A DNA stretch of 64,000 nt from Mucilaginibacter agri (GTDB lineage Bacteria; Bacteroidota; Bacteroidia; Sphingobacteriales; Sphingobacteriaceae), in assembly GCF_009928685.1 (NCBI RefSeq), contig NZ_WWEO01000042.1, forward strand, positions 372,001 through 436,000. The letters are read 5' to 3'. The translations under genes and the position numbers were made by a program. This document shows positions 35,901 to 41,920 of the stretch, piece by piece. The notes under the pieces are model-generated. The model searched no databases. It worked only from the letters and a program-made list of their open reading frames with translations, and had not been told where the DNA came from. Position 1 is the first letter of the stretch. Each line of letters opens with the position of its first letter.

Positions 35901-38829
35901 GGTAGTTACCATGAATAACCCGTTAAATATTGGTTATGGCACGCCGGTAACAGAAACATTGCTTAACCCGCAAGCAAGCGTACCGGGTACATATACTTAC
36001 GATGGGCAACCCGTTCCTCCTGCGACTATTTATCCGGTAGGTGGGGCAAACAGCATGTTGGTAGTATTTACACCAACCGATAATGCTAATTATACGCCAG
36101 TTAGTACCACGGTAACTATTAACGTGGGTAAGATCCTTCCAGTGGTTACTTTGAATACTACTATAAATATTCCTTATGGAACATTGGTGACTAAACCTAT
36201 GATCAATGCACACGCGTCTGTACCGGGTACATTTACTTACGACGGGCTATCCGCTCCGCCGGTAACTATTTATCCGGTAGCGGGGCCTAACAGCATGGTT
36301 GTGGTATTCCACCCGACAGATGCCGTTAATTACGACGACGTTACAAATACGGTAACCATTAACGTAACTCCGCTAAACCCAGTAGTAACCTTAAACAATC
36401 CGATTAATATTACTTATGGCACGCTGGTAACCACAGCAATGATCAATCCTCAGGCCGATGTACCGGGTACATTTACTTATGATGGGCAAGCTACACCTCC
36501 GGCAACTATTTACACGGTAGCCGGGTCGAACAATATGGTTGTGGTTTTCCATCCGATAGATGAAAATTATAACGAAGTAACCAATAATGTAAGCATCAAC
36601 GTTACCACAACGATGCCGGTAGTGACCCTAAATACGCCGATAAACATTACTTATGGTACTCTTATCACCGCCGCTATGATCAACGCGCAAGCCAATGTAC
36701 CGGGTACGTTTACCTACGATGGTCAGGTAGCACCGCCGATAACCTTATATACGGCAGGCAGTTCTAATAATATAACGGTAGTATTCCACCCAACAGATGC
36801 AGCGGCTTACAGCAGTGTATCTAAAACGGTTAATATTATTGTAGCAAAAGCCAGCCCGGCAGTTACCTTAAACAACCCGTTGAATATTACATATGGTACA
36901 CAGGTAACCGCGGCCATGATTAATGCACAGGCTAATATACCAGGTACGTTTACCTATAATGGACAGGCCACGCCACCATCAACCGTTTATCCGGTAACCG
37001 GGCCAAACAGCATACTTGTTGTATTCCATCCTGCAGATGGTACCAATTACAACAGCATATCCAATACGGTGACTGTAAATGTTGATAAAGCAAATCCCGT
37101 TGTTGCGTTAAATAACCCGGTAGATATTACCTATGGACAGGTTGTAACTACCGCCATGATTGGCGCGCACGCCAATGTACCGGGTACGTTTACCTACAAT
37201 GGTTCGACTACACCGCCTTCAACCATTTATCCTATAGGGACAAGTATAATAACAGTAGTGTTCCACCCAACTGGTACTGCCAATTATAATACCGTAACTA
37301 ACACGGTAACCATCAACGTAAATAAAATAATGCCGGTGGTTACTTTAAATCGTACGGTAACTATTAACTACGGCACGCTGGTAACCACCACTATGATAAA
37401 TGCGCATGCTAACGTAGCCGGTACATTCACTTACGATGGTGCTACAACGCCACCAGCAACTATTTATACCGCAGCAGGACCAAGTACAATAGCAGTATTA
37501 TTCCATCCAACCGATGGCAATTACAGCGAGGTACCTGCAACGGTAACCGTTAATGTAAACAAAGTTACACCGACAGTAACCTGGACTAATCCGGTAGCCA
37601 TTAGCTATGGCACAGCCCTGGGCGATGCGCAATTGTATGCAACCGCCAGCGTAGCGGGTACATTTACTTACACGCCGGCAGCGGGCACTGTGCTTAACGC
37701 GGGTACTAATCAACCGCTAAAGGTTGTGTTTACACCGACAGACCCTGACTACAACGTAGTATCTAAAGAGGTGGCTATTAATGTAACTAAAGTGCCTTTG
37801 ATCATATCTGCAGATAACGTATCACGCCCTTACTATCAGCCAAACCCAACGCTTACGGCAAGCTACAATGGGTTTGTTAATAATGATACACCTGCAAGCC
37901 TTATCATCCCGGTAGTTGCGGCTACTACCGCTACACAGGTATCGCCTGCTGGTACTTATCCTATTACGCTTAGTGGTGCTTCATCTGGTAATTACAATAT
38001 CACGTATGTAAGCGGAACGCTAACAGTTACCACCATTGGCCGCGATATTACATTTGATAAGTTGCCTGTTAAAACCTATGGTGATGCAGATTTCGATGGA
38101 GGAGCAACGTCTACAACCGGCGAACCGATAATTTATACTACCAGTAACCCTGCAATAGCAACTATTGTCGACGGTAAGATCCATATTGTAGGGGCAGGTT
38201 ACGTTACCATTACAGCATCACTGGCACCAAATCCTTCTTATAATACCACGCCATCGGTAAGCCAGTTTTTAATTGTGAACAAGGCTACCCAGGTTATCGA
38301 CTTTGCGAGTATCCCGGCACAAATGCGCGGTACCACTTATGATTTGAGCGGTATTACTTCGAGCTCTGGTTTGCCGGTTAGTTTCACGGTTAATGATGAG
38401 ACGGTAGCAACAATAAATGGCTTAACACTTAGTTCGTTGCGTATTGGCGTAACCGGTATAGTGGTAAACCAGGCAGGTAATGCAAATTACTATCCTGCTG
38501 TGGCCGTTGTTAGGGAACTTAAAGTTATAGATGCTACCCGCGACGTAATTATACACCCGGCCGTATCGCCAAACGCCGACGGCATTAACGATTTCCTTTA
38601 CATTGAAGGTATTAGCGAACACCCGGAGAACCGCATAACTATTATAAACAGAAACGGTGTAAGAGTTTATGAGATTACCGGCTACAACAATACAACTAAG
38701 GTTTTTGACGGCCACTCTAACTTCACAGGTGCCTTGCAACAGGCAGGTACTTATTTCTACCTGGTTGAATACATCGGTTCCGACGGGGTAGGCAGGCACT
38801 TAACCGGCTACTTTGTATTGAAGTATTAA
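26962..38829 (+). CDS. Giant SprB-like surface protein: NHL propeller, Fn3, about 39 MBG-like repeats, T9SS type B C-terminus
   Basis: 3955 residues from ATG 26962, which begins a signal peptide (MKKLLLAVTFLLGYITFATA). Order: Ig-like segment (about 35-75); six NHL repeats (about 92-371, each with a 'G(I/V)A.D..G.(I/V)YV.D..N.RV..F' core) forming a propeller; Ig-like segment resuming (YTATLEPDNNGLVTV...); one Fn3 domain (about 414-507); about 39 tandem repeats of 79-80 residues (508-3609) with cores ITYGT, INAQA, PGTFTYDG, TIYPV, VVFHPTD; a classical MBG domain and two Big-like domains; and a gliding-motility-type CTD (about 3860-3955) with SPNADGIND, NRNGVRVYE and GTYFYLVEY. I see no cysteine in the mature part. 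Known biology: such proteins cross the outer membrane by type IX secretion and act in adhesion or gliding, as SprB does. A SprF-like gene follows at once. Confidence 0.9.
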   Translation: MKKLLLAVTFLLGYITFATASAKRYVPPATTPVGTTISGPTGTVSSSPITITITTARPVSTISNSAFTVTNAQLTNLTQKLTLTYSAQFGTTGTSGNTDALFSNPNGIATNGNGIIYVVDAGNSRIKILNESGAQTGVFGAAGSGDGQFNTPTGIAVDGSGNVYVSDRGNGRVEVFDANGNFLTTIGSAGSGNGQLNIPRGIYISADGHIYVANAGNNRIEVFNSDGSFSKTIGSAGNGNGEFYSPSGITADGAGNIYVTDSGNGRVQKFTSAGAFTTVIGGAGSADGQFNTPVGIVADGTGKIYVVDNTLHRVQAFTTAGVFLGKLGGTNPGTTNNQFNFPTDIAADKNGKFYVVDQANQRVAVLLGKSVYTATLEPDNNGLVTVDLAADKAFDNNGNGNAAATYSVTYFNATPAAPIGLVGTSLDGKVQLDWTANPVADDILSYKIFWGTSPNPTTLLTSVSGAVTTYTTANTPLVNGTTYYYRITAVNSVSNESAYSAEVSVIPKATPLVTLTNPVNITYGTLVTEAMINAQASVPGTFTYDGEAAPRSTIYSATGPNTIVVVFHPTNAAAYNDVTTNVNINVAKAIPVFTVTTPVNITYGTPVTAAMIDAHANIPGDITYDGHPAPSATLYTVAGPNSILVKFLPTDADNYAEIDKTVDVIVAKATPVIDWTLPASVPAKTDVSTLQTAVEHSGISGTFSYVPASGILHAGLAQQIKAIFTPTDASDYNTVEKILTIDVSQLTPTLTWLPSPASISYGTPLVSTQLNASADGGLLGPITYNHVAGDVLTIANSSVTAHFVPDDHDYQPVDKTISITVNKGNPVVTLTNPLTINYGTQVTEALINAQASVPGTFTYDGLTVPPTTTYPVGTSTMAVVFHPTDATNYEVITNTLTINVTKANPVVTLTNPINITYGTHVTMAMVNAQANVAGTFTYDGLSAPPSTNYTVAGPNSMVVVFHPTDATNYEVVTNTVTINVTKANPTVTLTNPVTIAYGTQVTEAMINAQANVPGTFTYDGASTPPNTIYPVTGGSVVVVFHPTDAANYNSVTNTVVITVAKTIPVVTLTNPVNITYGTLVTTAMINAQANVPGTFTYDGASTPPNTIYSVTGGSIAVVFHPTDVANYNTISNTVAINVTKTIPVVTLTNPVNIAYGTQVTTAMVNAQASVPGTFTYDGQATPPNTIYPVTGGSMVVVFHPTDATNYEAVTNTVAINVTKATPIVTLVNPVTITYGTQVTEAMINAQANVPGTFTYDGLSAPPSTIYTVAGPNSMVVVFHPADITNYEDVTNTVTINVNRIDPVVTLTNPITIAYGTQVTAAMINAHANIPGTFTYDGLSVPPSTIYPVGGANSMVVVFHPTDAVNYSPISNTVIINVNNTAPVVTLNTPITINYGTTVTAAMINAHANVPGTFTYDGLSAPASTIYPVGGANSIEVVFHPTDATSYTTITKTVTINVNKKSPIVTLTNPLTITYGTTVTAAMINAHASVPGTFTYDGLATPPATIYTIAGPNHVVVIFHPTDAANYNDVTNTVVINVNPITPIVTLNNPINIAYGTQVTAAMINAHADVQGTFTYDGLATPPATIYSIAGPNNMVVVFHPTDANYGTITNNVTINVTKANPSVTLNNPIDISYGTTVTAAMINAHANVPGTFTYDGQATPPSTIYTIAGPNSMLVVFHPTDAVNYNTVSNTVIINVDKTDPLVTLNNPLTITYGTQVTAAMINAHANVAGTFTYDGQATPPATIYNVTGPNSIVVVFHPTNSANYNTVTNTVIINVNELAPVVTLNNPVNITYGTQVTEAMINAQANVAGTFTYDGQATPPATIYPVGSSNTITVVFHPTNTADYRNVTNTVTVNVNKLLPVVTLNNPINVTYGTLVTAAVINAQADVPGTFTYNGQATPPATLYGVAGPNTIEVVFHPTDATNYSEVSNTVNINVSKGNPRVTLTNPVNITYGTVVTAAMINAHANVPGTFTYDGQPTPPSTIYPVGGANTIQVVFYPTDASNYNPITNTVTITIGNTDPIVTMNNTVNINYGTQVTATMINAHASVPGTFTYDGASTPPSTIYPVNGNNTIQVVFHPTDNATYNTIYNTVTVNVNKRSPVVTLNSPVTVAYGTPVTATMINAQSSVPGTFTYDGQATPPATVYSVAGPNTITVVFHPTDAVNYGSVSNTVTINVTPLTPVVTVNNPINIAYGTQVTATMINAHANIPGTFTYNGLAAPPSTIYPVNSTNSISVIFHPTDVNYGTVTNTVTVNVSKANPVVTLNNPVSIAYGTQATAAMINAQADVPGTFTYDGSATPPSTIYTVAGPNSMVVVFHPTDGANYNDVTNTVTINVNKATPVLTFNNPVNINYGTQVTEALINAQASVPGTFTYDGSATPPATIYPVGSTSSIVLVFQPTDAVTYRPVTRTITINVSAVAPVVTVNNPVNITYGTLVTTAMINAHANVAGTFTYDGLAAPAATIYPANTPASVVVTFHPTDAVNYSPIINNVAINITKAIPTVTLNTPINIVYGTQVTAAMINAQASVPGTFTYDGQSAPPSTLYSVNGPNSMEVVFHPTDAANYQEVTNTVIINATINTPLVTLNNTVNIAYGTQVTAAMINAQANIAGTFTYDGLSVPPTTIYPANSSNTMQVVFHPADPGNYQEVSNTVTIVVNKATPLVTMNNPVEINFGTPVTVAMINPQASVPGTFTYDGQPTPPATIYPIAGPNSMVVVFHPTDAANYNSVSTTVVINVTGIIPVVTLINPVNITYGTQVTTTMINAQANVPGTFTYDGQATPPASNYTVAGPNSIMVVFHPTDVTNYNSVSKTVVIQVIKAAPLVTLNNTVSIAYGEQVTTAMINAQGSVPGTFTYDGQTTPPATNYTVAGPNTMQVVFHPTDGANYQDVTSTVTISVSKANPIVTLNSPVSIPYGTQVTEAMINAQGSVPGTFTYDGQTTPPSTTYTVAGPNSMVVVFHPTDANNYQTVSNTVVITVTRATPVVTMNNPLNIGYGTPVTETLLNPQASVPGTYTYDGQPVPPATIYPVGGANSMLVVFTPTDNANYTPVSTTVTINVGKILPVVTLNTTINIPYGTLVTKPMINAHASVPGTFTYDGLSAPPVTIYPVAGPNSMVVVFHPTDAVNYDDVTNTVTINVTPLNPVVTLNNPINITYGTLVTTAMINPQADVPGTFTYDGQATPPATIYTVAGSNNMVVVFHPIDENYNEVTNNVSINVTTTMPVVTLNTPINITYGTLITAAMINAQANVPGTFTYDGQVAPPITLYTAGSSNNITVVFHPTDAAAYSSVSKTVNIIVAKASPAVTLNNPLNITYGTQVTAAMINAQANIPGTFTYNGQATPPSTVYPVTGPNSILVVFHPADGTNYNSISNTVTVNVDKANPVVALNNPVDITYGQVVTTAMIGAHANVPGTFTYNGSTTPPSTIYPIGTSIITVVFHPTGTANYNTVTNTVTINVNKIMPVVTLNRTVTINYGTLVTTTMINAHANVAGTFTYDGATTPPATIYTAAGPSTIAVLFHPTDGNYSEVPATVTVNVNKVTPTVTWTNPVAISYGTALGDAQLYATASVAGTFTYTPAAGTVLNAGTNQPLKVVFTPTDPDYNVVSKEVAINVTKVPLIISADNVSRPYYQPNPTLTASYNGFVNNDTPASLIIPVVAATTATQVSPAGTYPITLSGASSGNYNITYVSGTLTVTTIGRDITFDKLPVKTYGDADFDGGATSTTGEPIIYTTSNPAIATIVDGKIHIVGAGYVTITASLAPNPSYNTTPSVSQFLIVNKATQVIDFASIPAQMRGTTYDLSGITSSSGLPVSFTVNDETVATINGLTLSSLRIGVTGIVVNQAGNANYYPAVAVVRELKVIDATRDVIIHPAVSPNADGINDFLYIEGISEHPENRITIINRNGVRVYEITGYNNTTKVFDGHSNFTGALQQAGTYFYLVEYIGSDGVGRHLTGYFVLKY
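28483..37788 (+). repeat. Tandem array of about 39 repeats of about 239 bp within the adhesin gene
   Basis: In-frame array of 237-240-bp units beginning at K-A-T-P-L-V-T-L. Units 3, 4 and 39 are diverged; about 35 are highly alike. Unit length varies by single codons only (79 or 80 residues; shorter where HPTDxNY lacks one residue). Neighbouring units share variants (TNP in early units, NNP from unit 14 on; INAHA in a block around units 11-16), the pattern expected from local unit duplication. Confidence 0.95.
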
Positions 38830-38841
38830 TAACATCGAATA

Positions 38842-39768
38842 GTGAAAATGAATAATAAAACGCCCCATATTACTAAACTAATACTTACATGTATCATAAG
38901 TTTTGCATGCGGTTTTGCCGCACACGCTCAGCAAGATTTTACGTACAGCCAATACATGAATAACCAAACGCCCTTAAACCCGGCTTATTCATTGCTGGAT
39001 AAAAACGGTTCATTAAATGCCTTGTTGCGCAAGCAGTGGGTAGGTGTTAGCGGTGCGCCATCCGCATTTATCTTTAACGCAAACTTTCCGTTAGAAGCCA
39101 TGAATGGAGCAGCAGGGGTTGTTATAAAAAGCGATCAGCTCGCCATTGAACACCTTACCGAGATCAATGCCTTCTTTGCCAAAAGCATCCAGTTGAGTGA
39201 GAATGCCTTTTTAGGCGTATCGTTGAATGCCGGTTTCCGTAACTATGTGGCCAATTACTCGTCGCTAGATTCTAACGATCCTGCATTTCGGGATGATGTA
39301 AGACAGAACAAACCCAACTTAGGTTTTGGGGTAATGTTTTACACCGACAAATTTTTTGTAGGTGTAGCAGTTCCCGAATTAACGTTTACTTCACTTGGTT
39401 CGGCCTCGATACAGGATAATAATTATTTCCGTAACCACTATAATTTTTCGGGGGCGGTTTTGTTAGACGGTGGCAAAGACATTAAAATAAAACCGGCATT
39501 TTTAGCTACTTATACTAAAGGGATACCATTTATTGCCAATTTCTCTACAACCCTTTATTTAAAGCAAGTGGTTGGTATAGGTGCCGATTATCGCACCAAT
39601 AACGAGATGGCCGGTATCCTTAGCTTTATGATGAGTAATTTCCGGTTGGGCTACAGCTATCAGTTTGGTACCGCATCAAACAACATTGGAAGGTTTAATA
39701 ACTCAACGCACGAGGTAACGCTGACTTACCGTTTTGGCCAGCACCTGGAAGATATCAATCTACTATAG
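38842..39768 (+). CDS. PorP/SprF family type IX secretion-associated outer-membrane protein
   Basis: 308 residues. Signal peptide (ends HAQQ), then DFTYSQYMNNQTPLNPAYS, the family signature, followed by RKQWVGVSGAPSAFIFNANFP and a beta-barrel of about 14 strands (GYSYQFGT near the end, final strand HEVTLTYRFG). GTG 38842 and ATG 38848 are both possible starts. SprF-type proteins are needed for secretion or surface attachment of their cognate type B CTD protein, here the giant adhesin ending 12 bases upstream. The two form an operon closed by the terminator at 39772. Confidence 0.92.
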   Translation: MKMNNKTPHITKLILTCIISFACGFAAHAQQDFTYSQYMNNQTPLNPAYSLLDKNGSLNALLRKQWVGVSGAPSAFIFNANFPLEAMNGAAGVVIKSDQLAIEHLTEINAFFAKSIQLSENAFLGVSLNAGFRNYVANYSSLDSNDPAFRDDVRQNKPNLGFGVMFYTDKFFVGVAVPELTFTSLGSASIQDNNYFRNHYNFSGAVLLDGGKDIKIKPAFLATYTKGIPFIANFSTTLYLKQVVGIGADYRTNNEMAGILSFMMSNFRLGYSYQFGTASNNIGRFNNSTHEVTLTYRFGQHLEDINLL

Positions 39769-39771
39769 AAC

Positions 39772-39810
39772 TAAAACATCGAGGCAAATAATTATTGCCT
39801 CGATGTTTTA
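39772..39810. terminator. Bidirectional terminator between sprF-like and lytTR genes
   Basis: 16-bp perfect arms (39772-39787 and 39795-39810; core ACATCGAGGCAA) around a 7-base AT loop, with A/T flanks at both ends, between convergent genes. Confidence 0.92.
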
Positions 39811-40526
39811 ATAATATGGCGGTTCACCAAATCAAAAAAAGCTTCGCGGTAAGTATTGCCCAACTGTAATACGCTTTTATCAGTCAATACCACTTGGTTA
39901 CCATCAATGTAATTGATTTTTGTATGGTTTATCACAAAAGATTTGTGGATGCGGAAAAAAGAGGTGTCGGGCAGCCGCTCCTTTATCTCTTTGAGGGTTA
40001 AATAAGTATTGTACTTAGTGTCTTTTGTACTAATAATAACGTAATTGCTATTCGACTCTACGTACATGATATCATCATAGTTTATCTTAACCATTTTGCC
40101 CTTATTTTCGCATTTGATATAGAAGAAATCTTCCTTTTCTGCAGATCTGGCGTCGCGATTATCATTGATACTTATAAACTGATTTAATTTGTTTATAGCA
40201 CGTTGAAAGCGTGAATAAGAGATAGGTTTAAGGAGATAATCAAAAGCTGAAATTTCAAAGGCATCTAAAGCAAAATTAGGCGAGGCTGTAGTGAAAATAA
40301 CTCTTATATCTGGTTTAATTAGCTTGCTGAACTCGATGCCGTTTAAATTGGGCATATCTATATCCAAAAAAAGTACGTCTGGATGTTTCTCATTAACCTC
40401 ATGCAGCGCAGTTACCGGGTTCGAATTATAGCCCAGTAAACTTAAATCTTTTATGTTCGCAATGTGGTCAACTAAGACCTCTATTGCATGTGTTTCATCA
40501 TCAACTATATAACAGCTTAGTTTCAT
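39792..40526 (-). CDS. LytTR-type response regulator
   Basis: 244 residues. Receiver domain (about 1-120): acidic pair in CYIVDDE (9-10), phospho-acceptor Asp in VLFLDIDMPN (about 54), Thr in VIFTTAS (about 80), Lys in DYLLKPIS (about 103). LytTR DNA-binding domain (about 145-240) with DIMYVESNSNYV, SFFRIHKSFVINHTKI and LQLGNTYR. Its start overlaps the kinase stop by 4 bases (ATGA), so the pair is translationally coupled. LytTR proteins bind imperfect direct repeats near promoters. The closest divergent target is the small gene at 41683. The regulation of that target is inference. Confidence 0.93.
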   Translation of the reverse strand: MKLSCYIVDDETHAIEVLVDHIANIKDLSLLGYNSNPVTALHEVNEKHPDVLFLDIDMPNLNGIEFSKLIKPDIRVIFTTASPNFALDAFEISAFDYLLKPISYSRFQRAINKLNQFISINDNRDARSAEKEDFFYIKCENKGKMVKINYDDIMYVESNSNYVIISTKDTKYNTYLTLKEIKERLPDTSFFRIHKSFVINHTKINYIDGNQVVLTDKSVLQLGNTYREAFFDLVNRHIIKTSRQ

Positions 40527-41581
40527 ACAGATAGCTTAACCTTCAATAAAATTTCAAAATTATCCTCGTTATTAATAACCTCGAGGCTATAATTATTGGC
40601 GTAATAATTATCTAAACGATAAATCATGTTTTTTATACCTGTTTGATCACTGGTTTTTGCCAATTTACCATGTTGTTTTTTGTTGTAAGTGCCAAAAATT
40701 AACTGGCCGCCCACCGCCTGAGCTGTAATGCTGGCGCGGTCTTCAGTTTGTTGCAGGTCGCCATATTTAAACATGTTCTCAACCAGGGTGAGCAATACCA
40801 GGGGAATAATCTGATACTCGTCCGGGATATCGTCAATGTCCAGATCAATAGCCAGCGTGTTATTAAAACGTATTTGGTTGAGCGCAACCAGATTGGTGAT
40901 CTGCTCAAGCTCATCATTTACTACAATCAAATCTTCGGCATTGGTGGCCAGGTAGCTATATCGCGTAATGTCAGATAATAACATTACTGCTTCACCACCT
41001 TCTTTTGATGACTTGCGTACCGTATTATACACAAAGTTAAGTGTATTAAATAGCAGGTGGGGATTTATCTGAAGTTTTAAATATGCATTCCGAGCTTTAA
41101 GTAGATCAGTTTCGAGTATGTTTTGTTTTTGTATGTAAAATAACTCTTGTTGCTGCATGCCAATTATTTTACGGTGCGACCGTATAATGTGCAAACCGAA
41201 TGCGTAACCACTGCTTATCCCCAGAAAATAAAGTTCGCGCCATAAGGTTGGCAGTAAGAACATAGCAAACGGCGAGGGAGGTTTCGAAACAGGTATTTTA
41301 AAATATAGAAGTGTAACGTTGATCTCGTAAGATATAGCCGTAAAAACAATGAGCTCCAGTAAAAAAAAGAGGATAAATCGTATTCTGGTTTTTTTTTCGA
41401 ATGCGAATTTGAGTACTAGCCAGGTATTAAAATAGAAAAAGAAAATATTAAAAAGATAGTGGACAAAATAATCTACCGCATTATTAATCCTGCCCAGGAT
41501 AATTACTACAACTGAAACTTCATAAATTATAAAGATTATCCATGCAATTACATGGTACAAATACTTTTTTTTAATTTTCAT
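40523..41581 (-). CDS. LytS/YehU-type sensor histidine kinase
   Basis: 352 residues. About four membrane helices in the first 150 residues, a short coiled linker (about 140-165), then the His_kinase (PF06580-like) phospho-acceptor block LKLQINPHLLFNTLNFVYN (His about 178) and an ATPase domain with VLLTLVENMFKYGD (N box) and TGIKNMIYRLDNYY (G box). It has no periplasmic sensor domain of size, so it probably senses membrane or peptide signals with its helices. It is coupled with the LytTR regulator and transcribed divergently from the small gene at 41683. A TATTTTCG box at 41590-41597 may be its -7 element. Confidence 0.92.
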   Translation of the reverse strand: MKIKKKYLYHVIAWIIFIIYEVSVVVIILGRINNAVDYFVHYLFNIFFFYFNTWLVLKFAFEKKTRIRFILFFLLELIVFTAISYEINVTLLYFKIPVSKPPSPFAMFLLPTLWRELYFLGISSGYAFGLHIIRSHRKIIGMQQQELFYIQKQNILETDLLKARNAYLKLQINPHLLFNTLNFVYNTVRKSSKEGGEAVMLLSDITRYSYLATNAEDLIVVNDELEQITNLVALNQIRFNNTLAIDLDIDDIPDEYQIIPLVLLTLVENMFKYGDLQQTEDRASITAQAVGGQLIFGTYNKKQHGKLAKTSDQTGIKNMIYRLDNYYANNYSLEVINNEDNFEILLKVKLSV

Positions 41582-41682
41582 ATCTCTCGCGAAAATAGGG
41601 TTTCACCCATATAAAAACCTATTTGATGTAAATAATTTAATGCAATGTTTGTGCTTGGTTAAGTTAGAGGAAAGTTATTGAT

Positions 41683-41832
41683 ATGAAAACAACAGCGACC
41701 TCCAAATTGAAATTTAAAACCAGGACATTATTCAACTATAATGCTTTTGGAACTCATACAGGGTCAAACTTATCAGACCCTACTAATACTGTGATCAGTG
41801 TTTCTACTGTGTTTATTCCCAGGCAGAAATAG
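41683..41832 (+). CDS. Candidate RiPP precursor peptide, 49 residues, Ser/Thr-rich and Cys-free
   Basis: 49 codons, ATG 41683 to TAG 41832. An SD-like AGAGGAAAG (41666-41674) lies 8 bases before the ATG, and an AATGTTTG -7-like box (41644-41651) has TTTG 18 bases further up. The N-terminal third (SKLKFKTRTLFNYNAFG) is basic and resembles leader segments of Bacteroidota LanB/LanC substrates (KLxxKKxTIxxLN-like). The C-terminal half has nine Ser/Thr, alternating with Gly, Asn, Val and Ile, and ends VFIPRQK. There is no Cys, so classical lanthionine rings cannot form within the peptide. It converges on a full-length lanthipeptide dehydratase 88 bases away and is divergent from lytS. Precursor identity is inferred from context and composition. 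It could also be an unrelated small protein. Confidence 0.55.
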   Translation: MKTTATSKLKFKTRTLFNYNAFGTHTGSNLSDPTNTVISVSTVFIPRQK

Positions 41833-41886
41833 CACTCGATTCAGTTCGCTATTTTAGCGTTCTTTATACCTAAACCTTACTTTTCC

Positions 41887-41919
41887 AAATCAAGGTCAGC
41901 GGGATACTGACCTTGATTT
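41887..41919. terminator. Bidirectional terminator between small gene and lanB
   Basis: 13-bp perfect arms 41887-41899 and 41907-41919 (core TCAAGGTCAG/CTGACCTTGA), 7-base loop, directly adjoining the lanB stop at 41921. A/T flanks allow use from both strands. Confidence 0.88.
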
Positions 41920-41920
41920 G

